The position numbers were made by a program, and so were the translations under genes. From Homalodisca vitripennis (taxonomy: Eukaryota > Arthropoda > Insecta > Hemiptera > Cicadellidae): a stretch of DNA of 64,000 nt. Shown in pieces: positions 24,652 to 35,918 of this stretch. The stretch's first letter is position 1, and each line of letters begins with the position of its first letter. The notes under the pieces are model-generated. The model did not search any database and was not told where the DNA came from. It saw only the letters and a list, made by a program, of their open reading frames with translations. The stretch is from the NCBI RefSeq assembly GCF_021130785.1, contig NW_025776806.1, forward strand, positions 16,351 to 80,350, read 5' to 3'.

Positions 24652-25365
24652 TTTTAATATAAATTAATTACAATGTAGATATTTATAAATAATAAAAACA
24701 GTAAACACAAATTAAACGTGTTATTTCACATAACTTAATCACTCTACAATTATTTGTCAAGAATTATTTTAAAGAAAACATTAAGAAATATAGTTATTTT
24801 AAATAAAAATTTAAACCACATATAGTTTAATAAGGCAGAGATTACACTGTATGTTGCTCTTGAACAAATTAAAAACAATTGTACTGCGGGTGTGGGAATG
24901 GGATCATAATAGAATAAACAAAGTGAATAATCAGGTCAGGTTTTCATGTCCGAACAGGCACCATCCCCTCCCCCAAGCCGCAATGTCGCGTCTCCAGTAT
25001 TTTGATTATTTTACTTTACTATATTATCGTTACGGGTGGTGTTGTAATAACAGATCAAGCTGCTGTTGTCATTGTCAAGCCGTAGATAGATTCCCGGCAA
25101 TGAAATAATTGTCATCCTACAACTCTGTTGTTTGTCATAACACCGTTGCTCAAATAACAGGTGAAGAGTTTCCAGTCTGCCGCTATTGACTGTTACCAGC
25201 ACAGGCTTACCGTTGCCGGCAACGAAAACGAATGAATTTCATTGTTCGTTGTCATCCTGTTATAACAGGGAGTTTCTGATAACACGTTGCGGGGATAACT
25301 GTTGCCGCGCGGCAACACTGTTATTTATCCTGTTATGTTAAATAACGCCCATCTCTAGTGCGAGA

Positions 25366-26205
25366 GTTATCCTGGACTGGCTTCGTTATTGTTGTCTAAC
25401 ACTGCTTTTGACGGGTCGACGAGACAGTTCACTATAACTCGAATGAGTTTTTATCGACCACCGACCCACAACGTTGTCCAGTCTGATTCTCTAACTTCTG
25501 ACATCCTACTAAGAATATGCAATTCACCACCCACGTGGGACGTTCTTGATGATCCCAAACTTAAAAAGAGCCCTAGGGTGATTCTGTCTCCGTTAGAATG
25601 TATAATAAAACACAAGGCCATTGGGAGGCCTAAAAAGATACGCCGTGGCCGTCCCAAACGACTTGCAAGTACGAGAGACGAGCAAGTGAGAGAGGCAAAG
25701 AAAAACTATATTAAAAGGAATTCTAAGACTATTCGTGATAAACTAATTCAATACCTTGAACAGCACCCCGATATCCACAGAGACGCCGTACGCCGTTACA
25801 GCCAAAAACACCCTGAGGGCCACAGAGACGCCGTACGCCGTTACAGCCAAAAACACCCTGAGGCCCATAGAGATGCTGTACGTCGTTACGACCAAGAACA
25901 CCCTGAGGGCCCATAGAGATGCTGTACGTCGTTACGGCCAAGAACACCCTGAGGGCCACAGAGACGCTGTCCGTCGTTACGACCAACTTCGTCCTGAGGT
26001 CCACAGAGACGCTGTCCGTCGTTACGACCAACTTCATCCTGAGGTTCACAAGAGACGCTGTCCGTCGTTACGACCAACTTCATCCTGAGGTTCACAGAGA
26101 CGCCGTCCGTCGTTACGACCAGCTTCATCCTGAGGTCCACAGGGACGCCGTCCGTCGTTACGACGAACAACATCCTGATGTCCACAGGAAGGGCCGTTCA
26201 TCGGT
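25366..26205 (+). pseudogene. Helitron replicase, part 2: basic linker with 15-residue repeats
   Basis: Continuation of the Helitron ORF directly after the hAT (SYPGLASLLLSNTAFDGS...). It contains a strongly basic stretch (about 25620-25720, KKIRRGRPKRL) followed by a 45-bp tandem array encoding HRDAVRRYDQLHPEV-like repeats. Single inserted bases near 25911 and 26048 shift the frame inside the array and another change occurs near 26200. Basic, repeat-bearing linkers between the N-terminal domain and the zinc finger occur in some animal Helitron proteins; a DNA-binding role is inference. Confidence 0.65.
25764..26195 (+). repeat. 45-bp coding minisatellite (about 9 units)
   Basis: About nine in-phase units of 45 bp. 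The first units read HRDAVRRYSQKHPEG, the later ones HRDAVRRYDQLHPEV and HRDAVRRYDEQHPDV. Units at the 3' end are the most alike, suggesting recent expansion there. Two one-base insertions break the frame. Confidence 0.88.
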
Positions 26206-28768
26206 ATGAGGAACGACACCTTGACGCATGTCACGACAGAGTTAGATTGTTTTCGTCTTAATAATCCAAAACTAGCCGAACTTCATTACTTACCTATCTC
26301 ACTTGCTCGTCTCATCGTTGCCCACGGACCAATGGCATATTGGAGCGGTGTACTACTCTATGACATAAAATTATACAAACTGAAAAAAACAAGTCTTTGG
26401 TGTGATGACGTTTTCATTTGTCCTCACTGCCAAGCACCTCTGTTCGAGGAAGAGGAAAGCAGAAAAAAGTGGTGCTGTGGAGTGGGCGCATATAATGTGA
26501 CAAAGTTACCGCCCCTTAATGCACCGTTCTATTCTAATCGCCGCTTTCTCGATAGAGCGCGGGCCTACAATGACCTCTTTGCTCTATGTGCCCTCGAAAT
26601 TTCTGGCGGATACCGGCACCCAAGTGGCCTATCATTCTTCAAAATTGAAGGGAGGATGTACCACCAGGTGTACAGCTTGGACGCCCCCGGCCAAAGGTTT
26701 GTTACTGCGGGCGGTGACGTCCAATTCGTAAAACCGGTGCCGCCTGTATATCGACGACGGCGAAGAACGCAGGAACATGGCCATGAGTAGATCACTTGAT
26801 GGCGACATAGTGGACGACATTAAAAACTACTTGGTTTCATTGAACCCATATGTCCATGAATTTCGCCGGCTGAGTGATGAGCCCTCGGTCAACGCTCACT
26901 TAGAATTCCAGATTACAAGTCGAGCTACTCATGGCAATGTTCTTGGTGACAGGCAAAGAGGTATTGAGGTGCACGCCGTGCTTAGTTCCGAAGATGCAGT
27001 CACTGAGCCTCGACGGCTCACCGTCTGGAAAGTGGGAGCTGGAAGACCTTCTACCATCGATCTCTTTAGTCCTCTGATGGAGCCCTTCCAGTATCCACTA
27101 CTATATCCGCAAGGCACTTTGGGTTGGCACATCGGCATGCTGGACAACAACGGCAAAAAACTTTCCCAATATAATTATTCACGTTGTCTCTTACTCTCCA
27201 ATCCTCGTTTCTCTTATCTTGGCCGTCTTTCTCAAGCATGGCAGGTCGAGATGTTTGCTAGGTTTGAAGAGGAGAGACTTCGTTTTATAAAATTTTCACA
27301 GACAAAGTCCTCAGCCCAAAATGCTTTGCGGATAGGACAAACTGAACGAGCTTCTTGACGCTCAACGCAGTAGTCCGGCAGGAAGGCAGGTTAGCGAACG
27401 ACATCGCTCGGGAATGAAACAGTCCAAGGCGAGGGTGGGGCACAGCCTGGAAAGATTTACCTCCCAAGTACGTTCACTGGTGGGCCCAGGTACATGAAGA
27501 TCCATTACGAGAACGCGATGGCTCTCGTCACACGCCTGGGTTCACCAACGTACTTCCTCACGTTTACTTACAGCGCGACTTGGGAGGAAAACAAGAGAGC
27601 GTGTCCTCACGGCAGTGGACGCAGTGACCCTAGCACGGCTTGCAGAGTCTTCCAGATCAAACTCCTCGAGCTTCTTCGAGATCTGCGGAGCGGAGCGATG
27701 TTCGGCCTGCACGAACTATATCGTCTACGTCATCGAAATGCAAATGAGGGGCCTTCCTCACGCCCACATTGTGTTCAAGATTGACGGAGACGGTCCAGTA
27801 CAAGCAGACGAAATCGACTCTGCAATCCGCGCGGACATCCCCTCGGAAGAAGAAGCCGGTGGAAGACTCAGGAAGTTGGTGTTGCAGCACATGATCCACG
27901 GTCCTTGTGGCACTGATCATCGCACCGACTTCCTGTGCTGGGGACGCTGTGGAAGGGTCACTGCACAAAGTTCTATCCTAAGCCTTCATGCCAGACAACC
28001 CACGTAGATGATAGAGGCTTCGTTCAGTACAGGCGGGATTATAGTAATACTGGTAAAATCAAGTCACGCAACAGGTCTGTTACTGTTCACGATGGATGGG
28101 TTGTGCCATATAACGCCGCACTACTGCTAAAGTATGAAGCACACATTAACTTGGAGCTTGCGTCTACTCGTCGCGTCATCAAGTATCTATTCAAATACCT
28201 GATGAAGGGTGGATCACTTCAAAATGTCACCGTCACTCCTTTGTGGCAACAAGAGGACGAGGTAGAACACTATGTGACTAAGAGAATGGTTGGTGCAAGC
28301 GACGCATGCTGGCGTCTCTTGGACTTCCCAATCTCAAAGTCAGAACCGACAGTTGAGTGTCTACCCGTCCATCTTGAGGGTAAACAGCACGTCTGTTTTC
28401 GTCCCGGTGATCTCACCTCCGCGATAACTAGATCAAGCTCCAAGTTAATATTGTATTTTAACAGACCTGTTGATAAAACTTTTGACAGTTTAACTTACCT
28501 GACATTTTTTGAGAACTACATTATTCATGACAAAAGACCAAAAACAGAACCGATATATGAACATCAAGACGGGAAACACTTCATCACACCTCGCCAGCGT
28601 GGAGGGAAGGTATGTAGGGTCTTTTGGGTCTCGCCTAATCGTGGAGAACTCTACTACCTTCGGATGCTTCTCTTGTCAACACCTTGTCGCGCGGCTACTC
28701 CGACCTCCTGTCACGAGGTGGTCCTGATTGCCGTACGTTCCAGGAGGTTTGTCGTCAGCTCGGCTTGA
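26206..28768 (+). pseudogene. Helitron replicase, part 3: zinc region and HUH Rep domain
   Basis: The Rep endonuclease of Helitrons nicks one strand and starts rolling-circle transposition. A zinc-ribbon-like segment CPHCQAPLFEEEE...WCCGVGAYN (about 26430-26500) precedes FSFFKIEGRMYHQVYSLDA-type sequence. The Helitron_like_N domain follows (LVSLNPYVHEF from about 26830, SRCLLLSNPRFSYLGRLSQ about 27180, YFLTFTYSATWEE about 27555). The HUH motif is GLPHAHIVF (27750-27776), followed by LVLQHMIHGPCG and a C-x3-GRC element. The paired catalytic tyrosines fit KYLFKYLMKG (28181-28210). Frame changes are near 26780, 27350, 27450, 27600, 27720, 27950 and 28680. All landmark motifs survive, so the domain is complete apart from indels. 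Confidence 0.9.
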
Positions 28769-30527
28769 TTGAGGACGAGGATGAGTACCGCGAAGCGCTG
28801 CGAGAGGCTTCTGGGTTCATGGTCGCTTCGAGACTTCGTTCCTTCTTCGTGCTCCTTTGTAATATGGGTGCTCCTGCAGCAATTCTGTGGGATTCCTTCC
28901 GTGACACCCTTTGCGAGGACCACTTGGAAAGGAGCCCGCTTGACCCCGAAAGAGCGTATACACTTTCCTTGATCGATATCGATCGCAGTCTACGTCGGCA
29001 GGGATTGTCTTTAGTGGATTGTGGTCTCCCCGACGTGCAGGATGACACGACGGAAGTGGGAAGGGAGCTGTTGGACTATGGCGAGCACCAAACAGCGGGC
29101 CATTGTCGAGGAATGGGAACAAAAGCTCTCAGAAGACCAGAGACGCGTTCTGCAACACGTGCGTTTCCCTTCTCGACAACCCCGGTGACCGCCGATCCTC
29201 AAGAGTAATCTTCCTCGATGGTCCCGGGGGATATGGTAAAACGTCACTTCTTCGTGTCATACTGGCACACGTGCGTAGTTGTCGTCAGATTGCACTGGCC
29301 GTCGCCAGCTCGGGCATCGCTGCTGGAAACATGCCTGGTGGTTCAACGGCTCACAGCATGTTCCGGCTTCCGCTCGATCTGGGCGACGGGTCTGGCGTTT
29401 GGAACATAACCAACGGGTCCCAGCGCGCAGAACTGATAAGAGCTGCACAGCTCATCGTCTTCGACGAGGCCCCGATGGCCCATCGCTACATCTTTGAGAT
29501 CCTCGACCGCTCGCTTCGAGATCTCATGAACCGTGATGAGCCATTCGGTGGCAAAGATCTTTCTGTGCTCTGGAGATTTCCGGCAGATCGCACCCGTTGT
29601 TGTAAAGGCACGAACGGCAGATGCCGTCGCGTGCGTTTCACTTCGGGCCTCGCGTCTGTGGCGACTGTTCCGCGTCTTCTCTTTGACGACACCGCACAGG
29701 ACGAGCAGTTCCGTTGACTACTCTGACTTCCTTCTCGCAGTAGGCAACGGCACTGTTCCGTCCACAACTTTCGGGGAGGGTAGAGAGAGTGACAGACTTA
29801 TTCCCTTGGCCGAGGTGAGGTATGTCACTGCATTACAAGTGCTCATCTCAACCGTCTTTCCTGCCGACGTACTCCGCGATCCCGATCAGTGTGCTCGTCG
29901 TGCGATCCTCTCGACTCTGAACGTGAACGTTAGAGAGATCAACGACATAATCTTGAACTCTGTAGACGGTCGCCTTCATGAGCTGCGAAGCGCCGACACT
30001 GTGGACCGTGAAAACGATGACAATCTGGCTGTTGAAGTCCCTCTACTGAACCAGGCTACAGGCAAAGGGTGTTCCTGATCACGTGCTGCGACTTAAGATC
30101 GGCTCGGTGTGCCTCATCATGAGGAATCTAAATATCGCTGACGGCCTTGTAAACGGCACTAAGGTCATTGTGACGGCTATAACCAATCGGTTGATTACCG
30201 TCAGACGCCCTCACGACGCGCAACCTATCGGTATTCCTAGAATAATCTTTAGGTTCGCGATCGTTGAAGGTTCGCCGTTACTTGTCCGTCGACGTCAGTT
30301 TTCCTCTGATGCTGGCATACGCGATGACCGGCCACAAGAGCCAAGGTCAGACAATAGATCAGGTCGGAGTCGATCTTCGCACTGATTGTTTCACTCATGG
30401 CCAGCTGTACGTCCTGCTCAGTAGAGTTCGATGTCCGGAAGACATAGTTGTCCTCGTCCGCCCCGAAAGGGTACAAAATGAAGTCGCCTACGCGAAGAAC
30501 ATCGTGTACGGCGAACTTCTTCAGTGA
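28684..30527 (+). pseudogene. Helitron replicase, part 4: PIF1-like helicase
   Basis: The 5'-to-3' helicase half of the Helitron protein, which unwinds DNA during rolling-circle transfer. A linker (SRGGPDCRTFQEVCRQLGL, about 28705) leads to the Walker A motif DGPGGYGKTSLL (about 29217), then VASSGIAA and GGSTAHSMFRLPL. Motif II is VFDEAPM (about 29457), motif III LCSGDFRQIAPV (about 29565). Motifs V-VI are AMTGHKSQGQTID (about 30320) and HGQLYVLLSRVR (about 30396). The ORF ends at 30527, YGELLQ. Frame changes occur near 29130, 29565, 30065 and 30295. This is fused downstream of the Rep domain in one polypeptide, as in all Helitrons. Confidence 0.9.
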
Positions 30528-30542
30528 ACCGGATTGAGATTA

Positions 30543-30900
30543 GCAGTAGGCTAGGGGGCCTGCCCAAACAAAACTCCCCGTCGAGATTGACACTGGCAGT
30601 AGGCTAGGGGGCCTGCCCAAACAAAACTCCCCCCGTCGTGATTGACACTGGCAGTAGGCTAGGGGGCCTGCCCAAACAAAACTCCCCGTCGTGATTGACA
30701 CTGGCAGTAGGCTAGGGGACCTGCCCAAACAAAACTCCCCGTCGTGATTGACTAGGCAGTAGGCTAGGGGACCTGCCAAAACAAAACTCCCCGTAGTGAC
30801 TGATTAGGCAGTAGGCAATGGGACCTGCCAGAACAAAACTCCCCATTCTGATTGATGCGGCAGTAGGCTAGAGGGCCTGCCAAAACAAAACTCCTCGTCG
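30543..30900 (+). repeat. Seven tandem copies of a 52-55-bp repeat
   Basis: Units start GCAGTAGGCTAGGGGGCC at 30543, 30596, 30651, 30704, 30756, 30808 and 30860 (periods 53, 55, 53, 52, 52, 52). The array begins 16 bp after the helicase stop codon. Later copies are more divergent. Reverse-strand ORFs here are only shadows of the repeat. Confidence 0.92.
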
Positions 30901-30930
30901 ATGTAAATAGTTTTCTGTATATATGTAAAT

Positions 30931-31830
30931 ATATGGTCTCTATGTTTGCCGGCCTCCCCGTGGCGAGACTGGATACGTCATGCTTGCATTTAAAGCATTG
31001 ACAAACTAACGGGCAAACAACAATTTCAACAATACATTATTACCAAATAATTTGACACAAGTACATACACAACTAAATATGTAAAGATGTACACGACATT
31101 GAAGATTAACATTAACCAACGATTGATGTAATTTTGTTAATAATATATGGTCTCAACGTTTGCTGGCCTCCCCGTGGCGAGACTGGATACGTCATGCTTG
31201 CATTTAAAGCATTGACAAACTAACGGGCAAACAACAGTTTCAATAAAAAAACATTATTACCCAATAATTTTACACAAGTATATACACAACTAAATATGCA
31301 AAGATGTACACGACATTGAAGATCAACATTAACCAACGATTGATGTAATTTTGTTAATAATATATGGTCTCCACGTTTGCCGGCCTCCCCGTGGCGAGAC
31401 TGGATACGTCATGCTTGCATTTAAAGCATTGACAAACTAACGGGCAAACAACAGTTTCAACAATAATAAGTTATTATCAAATCATTCGACACATGTATAT
31501 ACACAACCAAATATGGAAATTTCCACACGACATCAGAGAATATCATTGACTGTAATTTTGCTGTAATAGCTGTAATTTTGTTAATAATATATAGTCTCCG
31601 TATTTTTGACAAACTAACGGGCAAACAACAGTTTCAACAACAATAAGTTATTACCAAATCATTTGACACATGTATATACACAACCAAATATGGAAATTTC
31701 CACACGACATCAGAGAATATCATTGACTGTAATTTTGCTGTAATAGCTGTAATTTTGTTAATAATGTATGTCTCCGTATTTGAGCATTGACAAACTAACG
31801 GGCAAAGAACAGTTTTATCGACTTAAAGTT
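30931..31830 (+). repeat. Five tandem copies of a ~215-bp repeat, decaying rightwards
   Basis: Units start at about 30931 (ATATGGTCTC), 31145, 31362, 31589 and 31765 (spacings 214, 217, 227, about 176). The first three carry the GC-rich segment CCTCCCCGTGGCGAGACTGG, which is lost from the last two. All share GACAAACTAACGGGCAAA. They form part of the Helitron 3' non-coding region. Confidence 0.88.
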
Positions 31831-32241
31831 ACTAGCAACTAATTTGACACAAACATATGTAGCGCTAAATCTCCCAACTTGCAGCCGTGATGCGTAAACA
31901 ATATTAGTAACGGTTTGACCGCTATCGGACCCGATATCTCAATTTTCACGTAAAAATTAAAAGAATTTCGCACGTAATGGCGTTTTACGGCCCTACCCAA
32001 GGGAAATACAAGCAATATATTACTTGAACTTTCTTGTAGACCACATTATACACTAAATATTGTTTGATAATGTGTTTCCCACGAGAAAGGACACAGTTGG
32101 GGATACGTAAATCGAAAACCTCAAGTCCGAATTTAACCAACAACCGAATCCCTCCTGTCCCCGAATTCCGCTTATCCCCCCGAATTTAAGGCACTTACTT
32201 TGGGGGCCTGGGGGCGTAGCCCCCAGCGAGCCGAAGGCGAG

Positions 32242-34152
32242 TCTAATATATATACAACCGCATGTGTAACTGACTGACTGACTCACTCACGTATACTAAT
32301 TCTAACCTACTTCCAGATGAGTTAGAGACTTGAAATTTGGTACACAGATAGCTTTCCACGTGTAACCACCAGGAAAATCCCGAAAAGTGAGAATTTTTCA
32401 TTTTCAAACCCCTCAAAGAAATTCCCAAAAAATCGCGCATTCTTCACCCCTGCAGGCATTTTTTGTAAGCCCGATAGCGGGCGAAACCGTTCGAGCTAGC
32501 TCGGATCTGACGAAAAATTCATGGTCAGGAATGAAGTGAACTACAAAAAAGGTCCAGTGACTTTTTGCTCTATCTTCCATGGTTTTAAGCGACAAAACGC
32601 TCGAACATTTGAAATTCCAGAGATTTTTTTCGATAAAAATAATGTTTCAAGCCCGATAGCGGCCGAACCGTTGGTCGTAGCTCAAATCTGATTGACCCAT
32701 CAAATTAGCAAATTGCGCGATCTACAGAAAAGGTCCAGTAATCTTTTGCCCTATCTCGATTGGTTTGGCCGAAAAAAACGTGATTATGTACAATTTTGTT
32801 GTAACTTTTACGCGAAACTTTTGTTTTTGGGGTCGATAGCGGCGAAACCATTGGTCGGAGGTCAAAATAAGACTAACGTTTTATTTAGGAAATAAGATGA
32901 CCTACAAAAAAGGTCCAGTGACTTTTTACTATATTTCCCTTAGTTTGACCGCAAAACGCGATTAAGTGAAAATATTGGACATTTTCGCCTAAAAATTTAC
33001 ATTCCGGGCTTGATAGCGGCTAAACGGTTGGTCGTAACTCAAAACAAATTTTAAACGGGATTTAGGAAATCACGTGATCTACAGAAAAGGTTCAGTGACT
33101 TCGGGAGTTGGCTGAGCGTTAGCTAAGCGTCAATAGTAGATAGGGACAGAGGAATATTTATTATGTTCACAGACACAATACCCTCTAAAAAAAGGCCCAA
33201 GTGTGTCATTAACCCCCGGTAATATTTAACCCCCCCCCGGGGATTTCCTGGTATGACCTGATAACCTCCTGTACATTCAACCCCCTGATGTGTTAACCCC
33301 CCTGGTAACATTAAACCCCCCCAGGGAATTTCCTGCCATGACCTCATGTCCGAATTTTACCAGTCACCAAATCTCTTAACCCCCCCCCTGGGAAGATCCT
33401 GGTATGACCAGATAACCCCCTGGAGACTTATCCCCCGGTAACGTTAACCCCCCCCTGGGAATTTGTTCATATGACCAGACAATATCCTGACGAAATTAAA
33501 CCCCCTCTTGTCTTAACCTCCTTAACATTAATCACCCACCCAGGGAATTTCTCGCCTTGACTAGATAGTCTCCTGGTGATATTAAACCCCTGTTCGACTT
33601 AAAATACTGCCTCTTGAGGTCGGTTTTTATTTATGTTTATACTAAACAATTCAAGATAGCTGACCCGTGCAGACTTTTCTCCCGAGCTCATTTCTGGCTA
33701 AACCATAGGTCGTAGATCAGATCTGAGGGCACAATCGAAAGACAAAATTAAATTTCCGACAAGAAAGGTCCAGTCACTTTTTCACGTATCTCTAACGGTT
33801 AAGCCGCAAAACGCCCTCAAAGTTCAAAAGTTTGGGTAAATCCGGAAAATTAAACTATGGTATACATACGTCCTCTGACTTTGGTTAAAACCAAATTCTT
33901 CCTGTCTCCAAATTTCACGAAACACATAACTTAACTCTTCTACCACATCAATTGATTAATATTATACACCACACATCTTTTGGCTGAGCTTTAGCGAAGC
34001 ATTACGACCCGTAAGATTCTCGAGAACGGGTACATAAAATTTGGAAACTTCACGTCTGAATTTAACCAATCACCGAACTACGCTTATCCCCGAATTTAGC
34101 CAACACCCAAATGGGGGCCTGGGGGCGTAGCCCCCAGCGAGCCGAAGGCGAG
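32242..34152 (+). mobile_element. Helitron-like unit 6 (class B)
   Basis: 1,911 bp, non-coding. The tail is class B: ggctgagctttagcgaagc near 33980 and gaatttagccaacaccc before the hairpin. It directly follows the coding unit. Confidence 0.85.
32541..33110 (+). repeat. ~180-bp subrepeats inside a unit (example in unit 6)
   Basis: The box CTACARAAAAGGTYCAGT recurs at 32541, 32722, 32902 and 33079 (spacing 181, 180, 177). Each is followed by a CTCTAT/CCCTAT stretch and a tggtt-n-gccg-n-aaaacg element, and separated by a CGATAGCGGC box. The same layout occurs in every unit, including the first kilobase of unit 5. Confidence 0.85.
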
Positions 34153-35918
34153 TCTAATATATATACAACCGCATGTGTAACTGACTGACTGACTCACACG
34201 TATACTAATTTCTAACCTACTTCCAGATGAGTTAGAGACTTGAAATTTGGTACACAGATAGCTTTCCACGTGTAACCACCAGGAAAATCCCGAAAAGTGA
34301 GAATTTTTCATTTTCAACCCCTCAAAAAAATTCCCAAAAAATCGCGCATTCTTCACCCCTGCAGGCATTTTTTGTAAGCCCGATAGCGGGCGAACCGTTG
34401 GAGCTAGCTCGGATCTGACGGAAAATTCATGGTCAGGAATGAAGTGAACTACAAAAAAGGTCTAATGACTTTTTGCTCTATCTTCCATGGTTAAGCGACA
34501 AAACGCTCGAACATTTGAAATTCCAGAGATTTTTTCGATAAAAATAATGTTTCAAGCCCGATAGCGGCCGAACCGTTGGTCGTAGCTCAAATCTGATTGA
34601 CCCATCAAATTAGCAAATTGCGCGATCTACAGAAAAGGTCCAGTAATCTTTTGCCCTATCTCGATTGGTTTGGCCGAAAAAACGTGATTATGTACAATTT
34701 TGTTGTAACTTTTACGCGAAACTTTTGTTTTTGGGGGTCGTCGATAGCGGCGTCGAAACCATTGGTCGGAGGTCAAAATAAGACTAACGTTTTTATTTAG
34801 GAAATAAGATGACCTACAAAAAAGGTCCAGTGACTTTTTACTATATTTCCCTTAGTGTGACCGCAAAACGCGATTAAGTGAAAATATTGGACATTTTCGC
34901 CTAAAAATTTACATTCCGGGCTTGATAGCGGCTAAACGGTTGGTCGTAACTCAAAACAAATTTTAAACGGGATTTAGGAAATCACGTGATCTACAGAAAA
35001 GGTTCAGTGACTTCGGGAGTTGGCTGAGCGTTAGCTAAGCGTCAATAGTATATAGGGACAGAGGAATATTTATTATGTTCACAGACACAATACCCTCTAA
35101 AAAAGGCCCAAGTGTGTCATTAACCCCCGGTAATATTAACCCCCCCCCCGGGGATTTCCTGGTATGACCTGATAACCTCCTGTACATTCAACCCCCTGAT
35201 GTGTTAACCCCCTGGTAACATTAAACCCCCCCAGGGAATTTCCTGCCATGACCTCATGTCCGAATTTTACCAGTCAGTCACCAAATCTCTTAACCCCCCC
35301 CCCCCCCTGGGAAGATCCTGGTATGACCAGATAACCCCCTGGAGACTTATCCCCCGGTAACGTTAACCCCCCCTGGGAATTTGTTCATATGACCAGACAA
35401 TATCCTGACGAAATTAAACCCCCTCTTGTCTTAAAACCTCCTTAACATTAATCACCCACTCAGGGAATTTCTCGCCTTGACTAGATAGTCTCCTGGTGAT
35501 ATTAAACCCCCTGTTCGACTTAAAAATACTGCCTTGAGGTCGGTTTTTATTATGTTTATACTAAACAATTCAAGATAGCTGACCCGTGCAGGACTTTTCT
35601 CCCGAGCTCATTTCTGGCTAAACCATAGGTCGTAGATCAGATCTGAGGGCACAATCGAAAGACAAAATTAAATTTCCAACAAGAAAGGTTCCAGTCACTT
35701 TTTGTCGTATCTCTAACGGTTTTAACCGCAAAATGCCCTCAAAGTCAAAAGTTTTTACGAATCCGGAAAAAAAATCTATGAAAAAGGTGAATTTTTAAAT
35801 CCCTTGTCATTTACTTAATGTCCGGACTTAACCAGTCACCGAATTCCGCTTATCCCCGAATTTGCAAGCGTTTACTTTGGGGGCCTGGGGGCGTAGCCCC
35901 CAGCGAGCCGAAGGCGAG
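34153..35918 (+). mobile_element. Helitron-like unit 7 (class A)
   Basis: 1,766 bp, non-coding. It shows small local duplications relative to its sisters (gtcgtcgatagcggcgtcg near 34737; cagtcagtcacc near 35271). Confidence 0.85.

Larger units (their letters stand above)
21189..25365 (-). mobile_element. hAT element (4.16 kb) with 8-bp target duplication
   Basis: Target duplications GTGCGAGA lie at 21189-21196 and 25358-25365. The element body is 21197-25357, with inverted tips TAGAGATGG (left) and CCATCTCTA (right, followed directly by the duplication). Short tips of this form and an 8-bp duplication define hAT elements. Both ends hold dense dyad sequence rich in CGTTGC/GCAACG and TGTTATC/GATAACA (21225-21400 and 25180-25345), typical transposase-binding subterminal regions. 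The cargo is a single reverse-strand transposase gene. Deleting the element plus one duplication (4,169 bp) rejoins the Helitron ORF in the same reading frame. Confidence 0.92.
19258..32241 (+). mobile_element. Helitron-like unit 5: Rep/helicase-encoding unit (13.0 kb)
   Basis: This is the only coding unit. It starts TCTAATATACTATACAGC with a long ACTG tract (about 19287-19324), followed by about 1.1 kb of sequence related to the other units (CTACAAAAAAGGTCCAGTGA boxes). The replicase gene runs 20645-30527, interrupted by the hAT at 21197-25357. Two tandem-repeat blocks follow (30543-30900 and 30931-31800), then the common 3' hairpin and the end at 32241. Without the hAT and its extra target copy the unit would be about 8.8 kb. 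It is the likely source of the mobilisation enzyme for the non-coding units, although the gene is broken as written. Confidence 0.85.

Noticed and set aside
25729..26234. Reverse-strand ORFs across the 45-bp minisatellite
   Set aside because: They mirror the plus-strand coding repeat, and the Helitron gene is clearly on the plus strand.
30540..30779. Reverse-strand ORF with a repeated CLGRPPSLLPVS motif
   Set aside because: It is the shadow of the 52-55-bp tandem repeat, whose period changes frame; no start context or family resemblance.
30543..31830. CRISPR-like array
   Set aside because: Repeats are directly adjacent with no unique spacers, in a eukaryotic transposon; these are ordinary tandem repeats.
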